A stretch of 62,615 nt of DNA from Bacteroidota bacterium. Its GTDB lineage: Bacteria > Bacteroidota > Bacteroidia > Sphingobacteriales > Sphingobacteriaceae. This document shows, in pieces, positions 40,561 to 50,241 of the stretch (the stretch's first letter is position 1; each line of letters starts with the position of its first letter). The translations under genes and the position numbers were made by a program. Below the pieces are notes generated by a model. That model saw only the letters and a program-made list of their open reading frames with translations. It had not been told where the DNA came from and made no database searches. The stretch covers positions 1-62,615 of the forward strand of contig JABDFM010000010.1 in assembly GCA_013286565.1 (NCBI GenBank), written 5' to 3'.

Positions 40561-42372
40561 GTGGAGAATTTTATTGTTTCGGCACGCAAGTACCGCCCAA
40601 CTACTTTTGAAAGTGTTGTAGGTCAGCAACATATCACTAATACGCTTAAAAACGCTATTAAAAATAATCAGCTGGCGCAGGCATTTTTATTCTGCGGTCC
40701 GCGTGGCGTGGGCAAAACTACTTGTGCCCGTATCCTGGCTAAAACTATCAACTGCGAAAATTTACAACCCAATGGCGAGGCTTGCGGCGTTTGCGGCCCG
40801 TGTGTTTCTTTCCAGAATGGTAATTCATTTAATATCCACGAACTGGATGCGGCTTCCAATAATTCGGTTGATGATATCCGCAGCCTGATAGAGCAGGTGC
40901 GCATACCACCGCAAGCCGGGAAATATAAGATCTATATTATTGATGAGGTGCACATGCTTTCGCAGGCGGCTTTTAACGCTTTTTTAAAGACGCTGGAAGA
41001 GCCACCGCATTACGCCATATTTATATTAGCTACGACTGAAAAGCATAAAATACTGCCTACCATATTATCCCGCTGCCAGATATTCGATTTCAACCGGATA
41101 AGGGTGGATGATATGGCCAGTCATTTGGCAAGTATTGCAGAAAAGGAACATATTGGTTATGAACCCGACGGTTTGCATATCATCGCCCAAAAAGCCGACG
41201 GGGGTTTGCGTGATGCCTTATCCATGTTCGATCAGATCGTCAGTTTTTCTGACGGGAATGTTACTTACCGCACGGTAATTGACAACCTGAACATCCTGGA
41301 CTATGATTATTACTTTAGTATCATCGATAGCTTACTGAAAGAAGATACTGCCGGAACTTTACTGCTTTTTGACGAAATATTAGCCAAAGGCTTTGATGGC
41401 TCTCATTTTATATCCGGCTTGTCTGAGCATTTCCGTAACCTTTTGGTGAGTAAAGACACCACTACTTTAAAGTTGCTCGAAGTTAGCGAGGGCATTAAAA
41501 CAAAATATTTACAGCAATCGCAAGCGTCATCGGTATCATTCCTGCTATCGGCCATGAATATTGCTAACCAGTGCGACATCGGTTATAAGCTAAGTAAAAA
41601 TCAAAGACTACAGGTAGAACTGGCTTTACTTAAAATGTGCCATCTGCCCTCGGCGTTTAATATGCTCACAGCGCCCGCCGCTGAAATGTCTGGCCAGGCC
41701 GGACAAATAAAAAAAAAACCTGATACCCCAGCAGTAAACAAGCCTGTAGAAAGTAAGCCGGTTGAGGAAATATCTATTTTAAGCGAACAGCCTACAGTTT
41801 ATAATAAAACAAAGCCACAGGCACCGGAGATGGAGCCTGCAAAAAACGGGGACGAAGCACTCGTAGCCGAAAAACAAAAAGCATTTACCCCTAATTTACA
41901 TTCGGCTTCTACATCGGTTAAAATACCATCGTTAAAGGACCTCAACAATACCTCCGCCGCTGCTATAGCCGAAGAGGAAGACCCTTATATTAAAGGGGAT
42001 GCCAAAGAGGATTTCACGATAGATAGCTTCCTGAAACACTGGAGCGATTACGCCGCCAAAATAAAGGCCGAACGTAACATGAGCCTGTTCACCATTTTTA
42101 TAGACAACGCCCCGGTTATGCTGGAACCCTATAAGTTTGAAGTTGTTGTGGGAAATAAGTCGCAGGAAAACACATTCCGGGATGAGAAACCAAAGCTGTT
42201 AAATTTTTTGCGCACCAGCCTCAGAAATTTCGATATCGATGTGCAAACCCGTGTCGACGAAATAAAAGCATCAAAAAGGCCTTATACCACCTCTGAAAAA
42301 TACCAGCACATGGCCACCAAAAACCCGCAATTAGCTGAATTGAAAAGAAGGTTTAACCTTGATTTGGATTAG
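40561..42372 (+). CDS. dnaX: DNA polymerase III subunits gamma and tau
   Basis: 603 residues from GTG 40561, giving (M)ENFIVSARKYRPTTFESVVG, the usual start in Bacteroidota; a GTG at 40555 would add two residues. AAA+ clamp-loader domain: Walker A GPRGVGKTTCARILAK, zinc cysteines CENLQPNGEACGVCGPC, DEVHMLSQAAFNAFLKTLEE, and sensor 1 LATTEKHKILPTILSRC. Collar domain to about 360, then a Pro/Lys-rich linker and a C-terminal tau-like domain. It loads the sliding clamp and couples polymerases. No programmed frameshift heptamer was looked for in detail; an eight-A run (41709-41717) is in the linker. Confidence 0.92.
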   Translation: MENFIVSARKYRPTTFESVVGQQHITNTLKNAIKNNQLAQAFLFCGPRGVGKTTCARILAKTINCENLQPNGEACGVCGPCVSFQNGNSFNIHELDAASNNSVDDIRSLIEQVRIPPQAGKYKIYIIDEVHMLSQAAFNAFLKTLEEPPHYAIFILATTEKHKILPTILSRCQIFDFNRIRVDDMASHLASIAEKEHIGYEPDGLHIIAQKADGGLRDALSMFDQIVSFSDGNVTYRTVIDNLNILDYDYYFSIIDSLLKEDTAGTLLLFDEILAKGFDGSHFISGLSEHFRNLLVSKDTTTLKLLEVSEGIKTKYLQQSQASSVSFLLSAMNIANQCDIGYKLSKNQRLQVELALLKMCHLPSAFNMLTAPAAEMSGQAGQIKKKPDTPAVNKPVESKPVEEISILSEQPTVYNKTKPQAPEMEPAKNGDEALVAEKQKAFTPNLHSASTSVKIPSLKDLNNTSAAAIAEEEDPYIKGDAKEDFTIDSFLKHWSDYAAKIKAERNMSLFTIFIDNAPVMLEPYKFEVVVGNKSQENTFRDEKPKLLNFLRTSLRNFDIDVQTRVDEIKASKRPYTTSEKYQHMATKNPQLAELKRRFNLDLD

Positions 42373-42464
42373 CCTTCCAAAGATGTCCGTGAGATATATC
42401 CTGTGAAACAAGGGTAGAAACTTATTTCACGCTTATTTGTTAAGCTTTCATAAAAAATGATGAT

Positions 42465-42653
42465 ATGAAAACATTAACAATCCCAGGCGATCCGCATTCT
42501 ATAACCGCTATAGTGGTGCCTAAAAAAAGCGAAGAATTTCATGATCACGAGATAGTTCGCATCAATTCGTCGAACAGCGATAAAACGGTAGAAAAGAAAA
42601 TCTTTCGTATCGTAGATGGCGGAGAAGACAAGTGGGAATTGCAATTTGAATAG
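42465..42653 (+). CDS. small cytosolic protein, unknown
   Basis: 62 residues: MKTLTIPGDPHSITAIVVPK, a charged middle (EEFHDHEIVRINSSNSD) and KIFRIVDGGEDKWELQFE. Probably a small beta-rich protein. It starts 92 bp after dnaX and ends 4 bp from the convergent aldolase gene. No family recognised. Confidence 0.5.
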   Translation: MKTLTIPGDPHSITAIVVPKKSEEFHDHEIVRINSSNSDKTVEKKIFRIVDGGEDKWELQFE

Positions 42654-42657
42654 TAGC

Positions 42658-44778
42658 CTATCTCACAAACGCGGTAGCCACTCCCCCATCCACATTCAGC
42701 ACATTGCCGGTTGATTTATTCAGCAACCCACCCACAAATGCGAAACAGGCATTGGCAATATCAGCAGGCAAGATCATCTCGTTCAGCAGCGTGCGTTTAG
42801 CGTAATAAGCAGGCAATTCTTCAACCGTGATGCCATAAGCTTTAGCCCTACCTTCGGCCCAACCGCCTGCCCAAATATTGCTGTCGCTGATCACCGCGTC
42901 CGGGTTAACCACGTTCACCCGTATTTTGTCACCGCCTAATTCAGCAGCGTTCAGCCTGCTTAGATGTAATTGAGCGGCTTTAGCGCTGCCATAACTTGCA
43001 TTATTCGGGCCGCTTACCAATGCGTTTTTGCTCACGATGTTAATGATGTCACCACCTATATCCTGCTTTTTCATTATTTCAACCGCTGCCTGTGTTACCA
43101 TGAACTGACCTTTCACCAATACATCATATAACAAATCCCAATCCTTTTCGGTATGATCACTGATGGATTTTGAAATAGATAAGCCCGCGTTATTTACTAC
43201 TATATCGACCCCGCCAAAAGCTAAAATAGCCGTGGCCAATGCTTCTTTTATTTGATCGGATTTAGTTACATCTAATTGTGCGGTAGTGTAAGCGTCCTTA
43301 CCAAATAGTTTTTTAAATTCTTCACTTGCGCCTTGTAAACGATCTTCATTCATGTCATTCAGAACAACTACAGCGCCTTCTTCTACAAATTTTTTGGCGA
43401 TGGCTTTACCTATGCCACCCGCACTGCCGGTGATGAGTGCGATGCGACCTGATAAGGCCTTTGGCTTCGGCATACGCTGCAATTTGGCTTCCTCCAGCAG
43501 CCAATATTCAATATCAAAAGCTTCTTGCCGCGGCAGCGAGGTGTATTCAGAAATAGCTTCAGCGCCCTTCATCACATTGATGGCGTTGATATAGAACTCA
43601 GCTGCTACACGTGCAGTTTGCTTGTCCTTGGCAAATGTAAACATCCCCACACCCGGATATAAAATAACCACCGGGTTAGCATCGCGTATACCAGGGCTGT
43701 TTGGGTGCTTGCAGGTGTTGTAATAATCCTCATACATTTTGCGGTAAGCCTCAAATGCAGGGGTTAGTTTTTCTTTTAATGCTGATACGTCCGAAAGGCC
43801 GTCACCTGCATCCAAACTCAATACCAGCGGACTGATCTTCGTCCTTAGAAAATGATCAGGGCAGCTGGTGCCCATTGGGGCTAATCTATCTAAGTCGTTT
43901 GAGTTGATATACTCCAACACCCTTGCATCGTCTGTAAAATGACCGATCATTTTTGTTTGGGATGAACAGAACCCACGTAGTACCGGTGCTAAAGCTACTG
44001 CCTGTTTTTTACGATCAGCCTCAGCTAAACTCTGTAATTTCTGACCGCCAAAAACAGGACCTTTTTTGCCATAATTTTGTTCGAGATATTCAGCGCATTT
44101 CTCTATTACTTCCAGGGTATTGATATAGCTTTCGTAAGCCGTATCTCCCCAGGTAAACAGGCCATGAGAACCTAACATAATGCCGCGGATGCCGGGATTG
44201 TTATCTAAACATTCCTTCAATTTAAGACCCAGATCAAAACCGGGCCTTTGCCAGTCCACCCAGCCAATCGTTCCGCCAAAAAGCTCATCGGTTATTTTTT
44301 TTCCATCTTTTGCTGCCGCGATGGCGATTGCTGCATCAGGGTGCAGGTGGTCGATATGCTTAAAGGGTAAAAAGCCATGCAGAGGTGTATCAATGGATGG
44401 CGCTTTTGAATTGAGGTCGAAAATGCAGTGGTTAAATAGCTCCACCATTTCATCCTCATGCTCAAGCCCACGGTAAACGTTTTTTAAACTTCTTAATCGA
44501 TCGGTATACAAAGCCGCTAACCCGCTTTTTTTCAGCGTGCCAATATCTCCGCCCGAGCCTTTGATCCACATTACTTCGGCATCCTGACCGGTTAAAGGGT
44601 CTTTTGATACCACCTTGCACGAGGTATTGCCGCCGCCGTAATTGGTAAGGCGCAGATCGGCGCCCAATAGATTGGAGCGGTATATCAATAAGGCGACCTC
44701 ATCACCGGCCAGTTCGGCGGCTTTAGCATCGTCCCATAAATAGCTTACATGCTTAAATGATTTGGTATTGACAGACAT
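42658..44778 (-). CDS. bifunctional rhamnulose-1-phosphate aldolase / short-chain dehydrogenase
   Basis: 706 residues. The N-terminal part (about 1-420) is a class II aldolase domain (GADLRLTNYGGGNTSCKVV, DTPLHGFLPFKHIDHLHPDA with metal-type His, LGSHGLFTWG). The C-terminal part (about 440-706) is a short-chain dehydrogenase: ALITGSAGGIGKAIAKKF (NAD-binding), NNAG, YGSAKAAQLH (YxxxK catalytic). It would split L-rhamnulose 1-phosphate to dihydroxyacetone phosphate and L-lactaldehyde and then oxidise the lactaldehyde. It follows rhaT by 12 bp, so they form an operon. No rhamnose isomerase or kinase gene is near. Confidence 0.88.
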   Translation of the reverse strand: MSVNTKSFKHVSYLWDDAKAAELAGDEVALLIYRSNLLGADLRLTNYGGGNTSCKVVSKDPLTGQDAEVMWIKGSGGDIGTLKKSGLAALYTDRLRSLKNVYRGLEHEDEMVELFNHCIFDLNSKAPSIDTPLHGFLPFKHIDHLHPDAAIAIAAAKDGKKITDELFGGTIGWVDWQRPGFDLGLKLKECLDNNPGIRGIMLGSHGLFTWGDTAYESYINTLEVIEKCAEYLEQNYGKKGPVFGGQKLQSLAEADRKKQAVALAPVLRGFCSSQTKMIGHFTDDARVLEYINSNDLDRLAPMGTSCPDHFLRTKISPLVLSLDAGDGLSDVSALKEKLTPAFEAYRKMYEDYYNTCKHPNSPGIRDANPVVILYPGVGMFTFAKDKQTARVAAEFYINAINVMKGAEAISEYTSLPRQEAFDIEYWLLEEAKLQRMPKPKALSGRIALITGSAGGIGKAIAKKFVEEGAVVVLNDMNEDRLQGASEEFKKLFGKDAYTTAQLDVTKSDQIKEALATAILAFGGVDIVVNNAGLSISKSISDHTEKDWDLLYDVLVKGQFMVTQAAVEIMKKQDIGGDIINIVSKNALVSGPNNASYGSAKAAQLHLSRLNAAELGGDKIRVNVVNPDAVISDSNIWAGGWAEGRAKAYGITVEELPAYYAKRTLLNEMILPADIANACFAFVGGLLNKSTGNVLNVDGGVATAFVR

Positions 44779-44790
44779 ATTTATTTTTTC

Positions 44791-45870
44791 TTATTTGATC
44801 GAGTTTCCGTACCCCACAACAATAACGGATATAATGATGGTTACAATACCCATTATCACCGTAAAAATAGCTTTCCTGCTCACGCCTTTCCACTCCCGCA
44901 ATAAAAGCCCCCAAACATTGGCAATTAATATGATAAATGCCATGTGCAGTATCCACGAACTGGCACCGTTACCCAATTTACTTTCGCCCATGCCGTAAAA
45001 GAAAAACTGCAAAAACCACGTTGTCCCCGCCAGTGCCGAAAACAGGTAGTTTTTGAGCAATGGCTTTTGTGTATTGGTATAATCGCCAAACGTTTTGTTG
45101 CGGGCATTTAATACCATGCACCAAACAAAGTTAGTGGTTAATCCGCCCCACAGGATCACTACATAAGTAACATTATTGCGGAAAAGAAAATTTCCCGTGC
45201 CGGGATGCGTCGCTTTCCAGATATCATTAGCATGATGGGCCATATCTTTTCCGGCCTCGATACCAAAATTAAAACAGGCGCTTAACACCCCCGAAACAAT
45301 GGCCACAAAAATGCCCAGGCCGAAACGGTAATCCTTGTTATCCTCGGCAATTGCGCGGCTTTTTACCAAATCTTTTTCTTTAAGCGTCCCCGCCCTGCCA
45401 CAAATAATGATGCCGATCACACAGATCATAATCCCCAATAAAACCATTTGTCCCCAGTGACTATGGAGCATCATGCTAAAAGTATCTTTACCTGCCTGCG
45501 GGAAAAAGTTATAATAAACAGATGGTATAATGGAACCAAACACCGCGCACAAACCCAAAATAATGGTGCTGCCTAATGACACACCCAGGTAACGTACGCC
45601 TAAACCATAAGTCAAACCGCCGATGCCCCATAATAAACCAAAAAAATAGGTAAGCAATAGTATTTTTCCATTAGTGGCACTTATGATGTCTGTAAAATGA
45701 GGTATGGTTAGCCAGGCTGCAAGCGGGGGCACAATGAGCCATGAAAATATGCCGCCCACTATCCAAAAACTTTCCCAGGCCCAGCCTTTTACCTTTTTAA
45801 AGGGAATGTAAAAACTGCCCGAAGCAAAACCACCGATAAAGTGGTAAATGATACCAAATATTACCTGCAT
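44791..45870 (-). CDS. rhaT: L-rhamnose/H+ symporter
   Basis: 359 residues with about ten transmembrane helices. RhaT-family motifs: GIIYHFIGGFASGSFYIPFK, GLLWGIGGLTYGLGVRYLG, FGSIIPSVYYN, and SGVLSACFNFGIEAGK. It imports L-rhamnose with protons across the inner membrane. Coupled with the aldolase/dehydrogenase downstream. The 175 bp upstream hold no obvious catabolite or rhamnose operator. Confidence 0.88.
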   Translation of the reverse strand: MQVIFGIIYHFIGGFASGSFYIPFKKVKGWAWESFWIVGGIFSWLIVPPLAAWLTIPHFTDIISATNGKILLLTYFFGLLWGIGGLTYGLGVRYLGVSLGSTIILGLCAVFGSIIPSVYYNFFPQAGKDTFSMMLHSHWGQMVLLGIMICVIGIIICGRAGTLKEKDLVKSRAIAEDNKDYRFGLGIFVAIVSGVLSACFNFGIEAGKDMAHHANDIWKATHPGTGNFLFRNNVTYVVILWGGLTTNFVWCMVLNARNKTFGDYTNTQKPLLKNYLFSALAGTTWFLQFFFYGMGESKLGNGASSWILHMAFIILIANVWGLLLREWKGVSRKAIFTVIMGIVTIIISVIVVGYGNSIK

Positions 45871-45990
45871 AATTTAGAATTGGATGGGTTTATAATAATC
45901 CGCCTTTAATAAGGCTGTGCTAAATTTAGGATTATTTTATTGGTGTTAAAGTTATTTACGGTGAAAGTTTGATTAGGTATTACATTGAGA

Positions 45991-46023
45991 TTTGGATAAA
46001 CAGTTGTGAGTTTTGTATATTTG
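45991..46023 (+). promoter_or_regulatory. promoter of vapBC
   Basis: -33-like TTTG (45991-45994), 21-bp spacer, -7 TATATTTG (46016-46023), start codon at 46047. Confidence 0.5.
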
Positions 46024-46046
46024 TATAGCGCGTATAATTAAACAAG

Positions 46047-46292
46047 ATGGTTTATAAACAAGTTTTAGTTCCCGATAAAAAGAATCACAGCATTGAAATG
46101 CCAGAACACTTTTTTGGCAAGAAGGTTGAAGTAATTGTTGTGGAATTAAGTAATTCCGCTGAAGATACCCGCCACGCTTTGCCCCCCGGCAAAGAAATTT
46201 CAGTAAATGAGTTGTTTGAAAGTTTTGGTACTGCCCCTAACTTCCCCTCTATTGACGAAATAAGAGCTAAAGCTTGGCCTTCTAAATGGTAA
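46047..46292 (+). CDS. antitoxin of a PIN-domain toxin-antitoxin pair
   Basis: 81 residues. The N-terminal strand pair (YKQVLVPDKKNHSIEMPEHF, FGKKVEVIVVEL) has the look of an AbrB/VapB-type DNA-binding fold. The disordered tail (FPSIDEIRAKAWPSKW) would thread into the toxin. Its stop overlaps the toxin start by 7 bp (ATGGTAA), which is typical of the arrangement. The pair is AT-rich and likely acquired. Confidence 0.75.
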   Translation: MVYKQVLVPDKKNHSIEMPEHFFGKKVEVIVVELSNSAEDTRHALPPGKEISVNELFESFGTAPNFPSIDEIRAKAWPSKW

Positions 46293-46654
46293 TTTTTGAC
46301 ACCAATATTCTTATCGAGATTTACAGAGGAAATCCTGCGGTAAAAGAAGAAATTGAACACATTGAATCTAATGTCTTTTATATAAGCAGCATTACTGTCG
46401 CAGAATTTATGGTTGGAGCAAAAGATAAAGTTGATTTAAAAAGAATAGAACAGCAACTGAGTAAATATACCCCACTTCCAATTAATGAAGATATAACTGA
46501 CATTTTTATTGATATTTTTAAAACACTTACTTTAAGCCACCGACCAGGTATAGCTGATAGCCTTATCGCTGCTACAGCATTATATTATCATCTTCCTCTT
46601 TACACGCATAACAAGAAACATTTTCAATTTATTCCTGGTATTGAACTGGTCTAA
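46286..46654 (+). CDS. vapC: PIN-domain toxin (VapC-type ribonuclease)
   Basis: 122 residues. PIN-domain acidic residues are visible: FDTNILIEIYRG (first Asp), YISSITVAEFMVG (Glu), RPGIADSLIAATALYYHLPL (Asp) and YTHNKKHFQFIPG. It is a Mg-dependent RNase held inactive by the antitoxin encoded just upstream. Confidence 0.85.
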   Translation: MVIFDTNILIEIYRGNPAVKEEIEHIESNVFYISSITVAEFMVGAKDKVDLKRIEQQLSKYTPLPINEDITDIFIDIFKTLTLSHRPGIADSLIAATALYYHLPLYTHNKKHFQFIPGIELV

Positions 46655-46686
46655 TATCCATAAACTATTTACTCAAATCCCAACAA

Positions 46687-46719
46687 AAAAGCGAACAACA
46701 ATTACTGTCATTCGCTTTT
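46687..46719. terminator. terminator between vapC and the DUF4397 gene
   Basis: Perfect 9-bp stem AAAAGCGAA / TTCGCTTTT with a 15-base loop, between convergent genes. Confidence 0.65.
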
Positions 46720-46746
46720 GCAGATCTGGTTGTTATGATTAATACA

Positions 46747-47460
46747 TTAATTAAAATAGGCATTGGCGACAATGTCGGCGGCCAATTTATCGTTAGCATT
46801 TGTTGAGGCTACAAGGCCATGGAACCAAATAGTGTAAAGAAAGCCATTGTTCAGGTTTACATCTGATAGCGTTGCCAATACGGTAGTGCCTTGCAAAATC
46901 TGAAAAGTATAGGTAGTGTTTCCTGCGACCGGGATAAACGAGCTGAACCCTTTGTATGGCTTATTGGTAGTCAGCACGCTTCCGCCCTGGATAGCGAGGG
47001 ATACCGCAGGCGCATCAGGACTCAGATTAATAAAGCGTACGCCTGCCATGCCGGATGCAGGCTTGTTGAGTGTGTCCTTCAGTATAACCAGCTCCGGGTT
47101 GCTTACTTTATTAGCCAGGAACATAGAGTAAACCGCATTCTGAACTAATGTGGCTGTATCTGAAAAGACTGTGGTTAAAGTTCCCTGGTTATACAAATTA
47201 ATAGTCCGTTTGCCTGCATAAGCCCTAAAGTAATCAATGTCAGTGTTATAATAAACCGGGTATGAGTTAACCCTGTTACTATTGAAATAGAGGTCTAAAG
47301 CCGGTTGATCCGGCGATGCCTGGATAAACGTTACTAATGCCGCTGGAGGATTATAATACGTATTGTGGTCTTTTAAGCAAGATGAGAATAATAAGGATAG
47401 CAAACATAACGCACCGAGCCCTGCTGCCGATCTTTTTGAAATGTTTTTAAAGTTTTTCAT
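46747..47460 (-). CDS. DUF4397 lipoprotein
   Basis: 237 residues from ATG 47460 (MKNFKNISKRSAAGLG). Lipobox LLFSSC. Two DUF4397 beta-sandwich units: FIQASPDQPALDLYFNSNRV and VRFINLSPDAPAVSLAIQGG. Probably an outer-membrane-attached protein of unknown function; the family is common in Sphingobacteriaceae. Single gene. Confidence 0.8.
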   Translation of the reverse strand: MKNFKNISKRSAAGLGALCLLSLLFSSCLKDHNTYYNPPAALVTFIQASPDQPALDLYFNSNRVNSYPVYYNTDIDYFRAYAGKRTINLYNQGTLTTVFSDTATLVQNAVYSMFLANKVSNPELVILKDTLNKPASGMAGVRFINLSPDAPAVSLAIQGGSVLTTNKPYKGFSSFIPVAGNTTYTFQILQGTTVLATLSDVNLNNGFLYTIWFHGLVASTNANDKLAADIVANAYFN

Positions 47461-47607
47461 ATTACGGGTATTTAAGTACAACTTATACTACTAATAACGT
47501 ATTTGATATGCGTTTCGCTACAGTTAAATACAAATTTATAGCTATTTGCTTCAAAATATTTTGGTAATTTTATTTTTTCTCACATACACGGTTAATCCGC
47601 AATTCCT

Positions 47608-47928
47608 ATGAAACAGAAATTTCATTATGCCACCGTATCCGAAGCTATTGAGCAACTTCATAAGCAGGGCTACACCTTAGATTTTAACCTGGCAGATGGT
47701 AAATTGATGGTTGCGGACAAAGGATATGCAGCCGATGACTTTATGATAGCTGACCTGTACCGTTATGAAGGCCCTTCCGACCCGGCAGATGAAGCGACCG
47801 TCTATGCCCTCGTTTCCAAGTCTGGTTTAAAAGGAATACTGGTTTCGGGGTACGGTGTTTCCTCCGATTCAGCTTCAGAAGAAACGCTGAAACAATTACA
47901 CTATAAATACCATCAAACACAATTGTAA
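47608..47928 (+). CDS. small conserved protein (no PRPP synthetase motifs)
   Basis: 106 residues: FHYATVSEAIEQLHKQGYTL, DFNLADGKLMVADKGYAADD, FMIADLYRYEGPSDPADEAT. Relatives carry the label phosphoribosylpyrophosphate synthetase, but no PRPP-binding loop is seen, so I leave it unassigned. Cytosolic, compact alpha/beta. Confidence 0.65.
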   Translation: MKQKFHYATVSEAIEQLHKQGYTLDFNLADGKLMVADKGYAADDFMIADLYRYEGPSDPADEATVYALVSKSGLKGILVSGYGVSSDSASEETLKQLHYKYHQTQL

Positions 47929-47969
47929 TCAAATGTTCTGGTTATTTTGCTCAATGAGCATTTTTGGGC

Positions 47970-49748
47970 TTATTGCACTAAAGGCAGTGTAAACCAAAAG
48001 GTACTGCCTTTGCACAATTCGCTGGTTACGCCTATTTGCCCATTATGCTTTTTGATGATCTCTGCAGAAATATAAAGCCCTATACCCAAGCCTGAATATT
48101 GGATACCGCTGGTATCAACCCGATAGTACCTATCAAACAAATGGGCCAGTTTATCAGCAGAAATGCCTGGGCCTTCATCAGTTACTGATACTTTGGCCAT
48201 GTCGTTTATTTTTTCAATATGTATCCTGATCTCTTTAGATTGGGGGGCATATTTAATAGCATTATTAATAAAGTTGATCAATACCTGGTTTATGCGTTCA
48301 GCATCTGCATGTATCTCAAGTTCCATATCCCCTTCAATGAGTATGGTGTATAAGGCTTCAATACGTATATCAGTACAGCACTCATCAATCATCTTTGACA
48401 GATTAAATGTTCGCAGATTGAGGTAAAGCCGCCCTTCATTTATCTTACTCGCATTTAACAGATCTTCAATCAGTACGGTAACTTTATCTAAGCTTTTATT
48501 AGCCTGTGTAATAAGGATAGGCAGCATTTTAGCAGAAGGATCATCCTTCATTTTGTTTAAAAGCTGCAGGGAAGCTTTTAGTGCTGTGACGGGGGTTTTA
48601 AGCTCATGGCTGGCAATACTGATAAAATCATCCTTTTGTTGCTGTAATAATCTAAGTTCGTGTATATCAGTGGCCGTGCCCACCCAAAGCTGCACTTCAC
48701 CTTCTTCATTCTTAATTGGCATCAGTCGGCTTAAATGCCACCTGTAAGTGCCATCAGCGCGCTTACCGCGCACTTGAAATTCACCACCATCATTGGTTTC
48801 ACGAATAGCCCTGTATTGATCTAAAGTATATTGCAGATCATCAGGATGAATCACAGCCCCCCAGCCTTGTGTTTTAGTTTGCTTGTGATCAAGCCCGGTA
48901 TAATCATACCATCGCTTGTTGAAAAAGGTTACTTCACCTTCAAATGTGTTTGTCCACGCTATTTGCGGGATGGTTTCCATCATGTTCCGAAAACGGTGTT
49001 CGCTTTCTGCTAAAGCCTTTGTACGATTAATCACCCGTTCCTCCAGGTCGAGGTTTAGTTGCAGCAAATCATGGTTAATTACTCGTACTTGCTCTTCCTG
49101 CTTAATAAGCAGGAGCGCTTTTTCATAAAGCTCATCATTTGCTATCCTTAATTCATCCTGCTGAATTTTCAGATCACCGGATATAACGCTCAGTTCTTCG
49201 GCCCGGGTTTCTTTTTCATCATTTTGGAAGAGAAGTTCCTTATTAGCTATCACTAATTCTGCAGCCCTGATCTCCTTTTCTCCATTTTGAAAAACAAGTT
49301 CTTTATTAGCAATGATCAGCTCTGCAGTTTGTATTTTTAACTTCTCATCAATGAATATTTTTTCCTGTCTTTCTTTTGTATCCTTTAACGCTCTTTTGAT
49401 TTTATGGGGGAGTGTAAGTAATTTATCTTTTGGCGCGTAATCGGTAACCCCGATCTTAATAAGCTCAACAGCATTTTCTTCGCCGATGATACCTGAAACT
49501 ATAATAAAAGGAATGTTAGGGAATCTGTTTTGTTTAATGCGAAAAGCTGTAACCCCATCAAACGAGGGAAGTGAATAGTCAGATAATATGATATCCGGAT
49601 GAAAGTTTTGGAGCGCGTTTTCAAATCCCTCCCTGGTTTGTACAATTTCGGAAGTGAAACTCAATCCTGATTTCCTTAACTCGCGATGAAGCAGATCAGC
49701 GTCACTTTGATTGTCTTCAAGAATAAGTATTTTAAGATTGGGCACCAT
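47970..49748 (-). CDS. hybrid: receiver - coiled coil - PAS - histidine kinase
   Basis: 592 residues. Receiver 1-125 (phosphoacceptor D57, IILSDYSLPSFDG). A signalling coiled coil 130-245 holds two to three copies of the 21-residue unit AAELVIANKELLFQNDEKET. A PAS domain spans about 255-375 (HRFRNMMETIPQIAWTNTFE, YDYTGLDHKQTKTQGWGAVI). HisKA (FISIASHELKTPVTALKASL, phospho-His in SHELKTP) and HATPase (INFINNAIKYAP, DEGPGIS, GLGIGLYISAEII) follow. Cytosolic; the receiver input suggests it is phosphorylated by an upstream kinase, probably that at 50242-51744 via the small receiver at 49790-50230. Confidence 0.85.
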   Translation of the reverse strand: MVPNLKILILEDNQSDADLLHRELRKSGLSFTSEIVQTREGFENALQNFHPDIILSDYSLPSFDGVTAFRIKQNRFPNIPFIIVSGIIGEENAVELIKIGVTDYAPKDKLLTLPHKIKRALKDTKERQEKIFIDEKLKIQTAELIIANKELVFQNGEKEIRAAELVIANKELLFQNDEKETRAEELSVISGDLKIQQDELRIANDELYEKALLLIKQEEQVRVINHDLLQLNLDLEERVINRTKALAESEHRFRNMMETIPQIAWTNTFEGEVTFFNKRWYDYTGLDHKQTKTQGWGAVIHPDDLQYTLDQYRAIRETNDGGEFQVRGKRADGTYRWHLSRLMPIKNEEGEVQLWVGTATDIHELRLLQQQKDDFISIASHELKTPVTALKASLQLLNKMKDDPSAKMLPILITQANKSLDKVTVLIEDLLNASKINEGRLYLNLRTFNLSKMIDECCTDIRIEALYTILIEGDMELEIHADAERINQVLINFINNAIKYAPQSKEIRIHIEKINDMAKVSVTDEGPGISADKLAHLFDRYYRVDTSGIQYSGLGIGLYISAEIIKKHNGQIGVTSELCKGSTFWFTLPLVQ

Positions 49749-49789
49749 TATTTGTCAATATTTGTATCTATGCGGTAGATCATTATATG

Positions 49790-50230
49790 TTAATGCGGAG
49801 GCTGACTCAGTATCATCCAATATAGCCCGATCTCTTTTATAGCATGGAAAAAATTATCGCTGTCAACAGGTTTTACGATATAGCTATTTGCGCCCAGGGC
49901 ATAGCATGCCTCTACATCCGGGTCTTCTTTCGATGAAGTAAGTATTACTACGGGAATGGCTTTTAGCTTTGGATCTGACTTTACCTTTTCCAGCACTTGT
50001 ATTCCCGATACTTTTGGCATCTTAAGGTCAAGTAATATCAGCTTAGGATTTTCATTGATATTCCGCGAAGCATAAATCCCTTTGCCGTAAATAAAATCAA
50101 GTGCCTCTGCTCCGTCTTTAACATGGAGGAGCTTGTTAGTAAACCCGCTTTTTGTAAGCGCGCGAATGGTAAGTATAGCATCGTCTGCACTATCTTCAGC
50201 AAATAAAATTTCAACGTTATTGTAGCTCAT
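49790..50230 (-). CDS. single-domain response regulator
   Basis: 146 residues; only a receiver of the Rcp1/CheY-like type. Acidic pair E12/D13, phosphoacceptor D68 (LILLDLKMPKVSG), VVILTSSKEDPDVEACYALG and SYIVKPV. With no output domain it would act as a phosphotransfer shuttle. It lies 11 bp after the coiled-coil kinase and 41 bp before the hybrid kinase, so a three-gene phosphorelay operon is inferred. Confidence 0.85.
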   Translation of the reverse strand: MSYNNVEILFAEDSADDAILTIRALTKSGFTNKLLHVKDGAEALDFIYGKGIYASRNINENPKLILLDLKMPKVSGIQVLEKVKSDPKLKAIPVVILTSSKEDPDVEACYALGANSYIVKPVDSDNFFHAIKEIGLYWMILSQPPH

Positions 50231-50241
50231 GTTTTTTCGAC

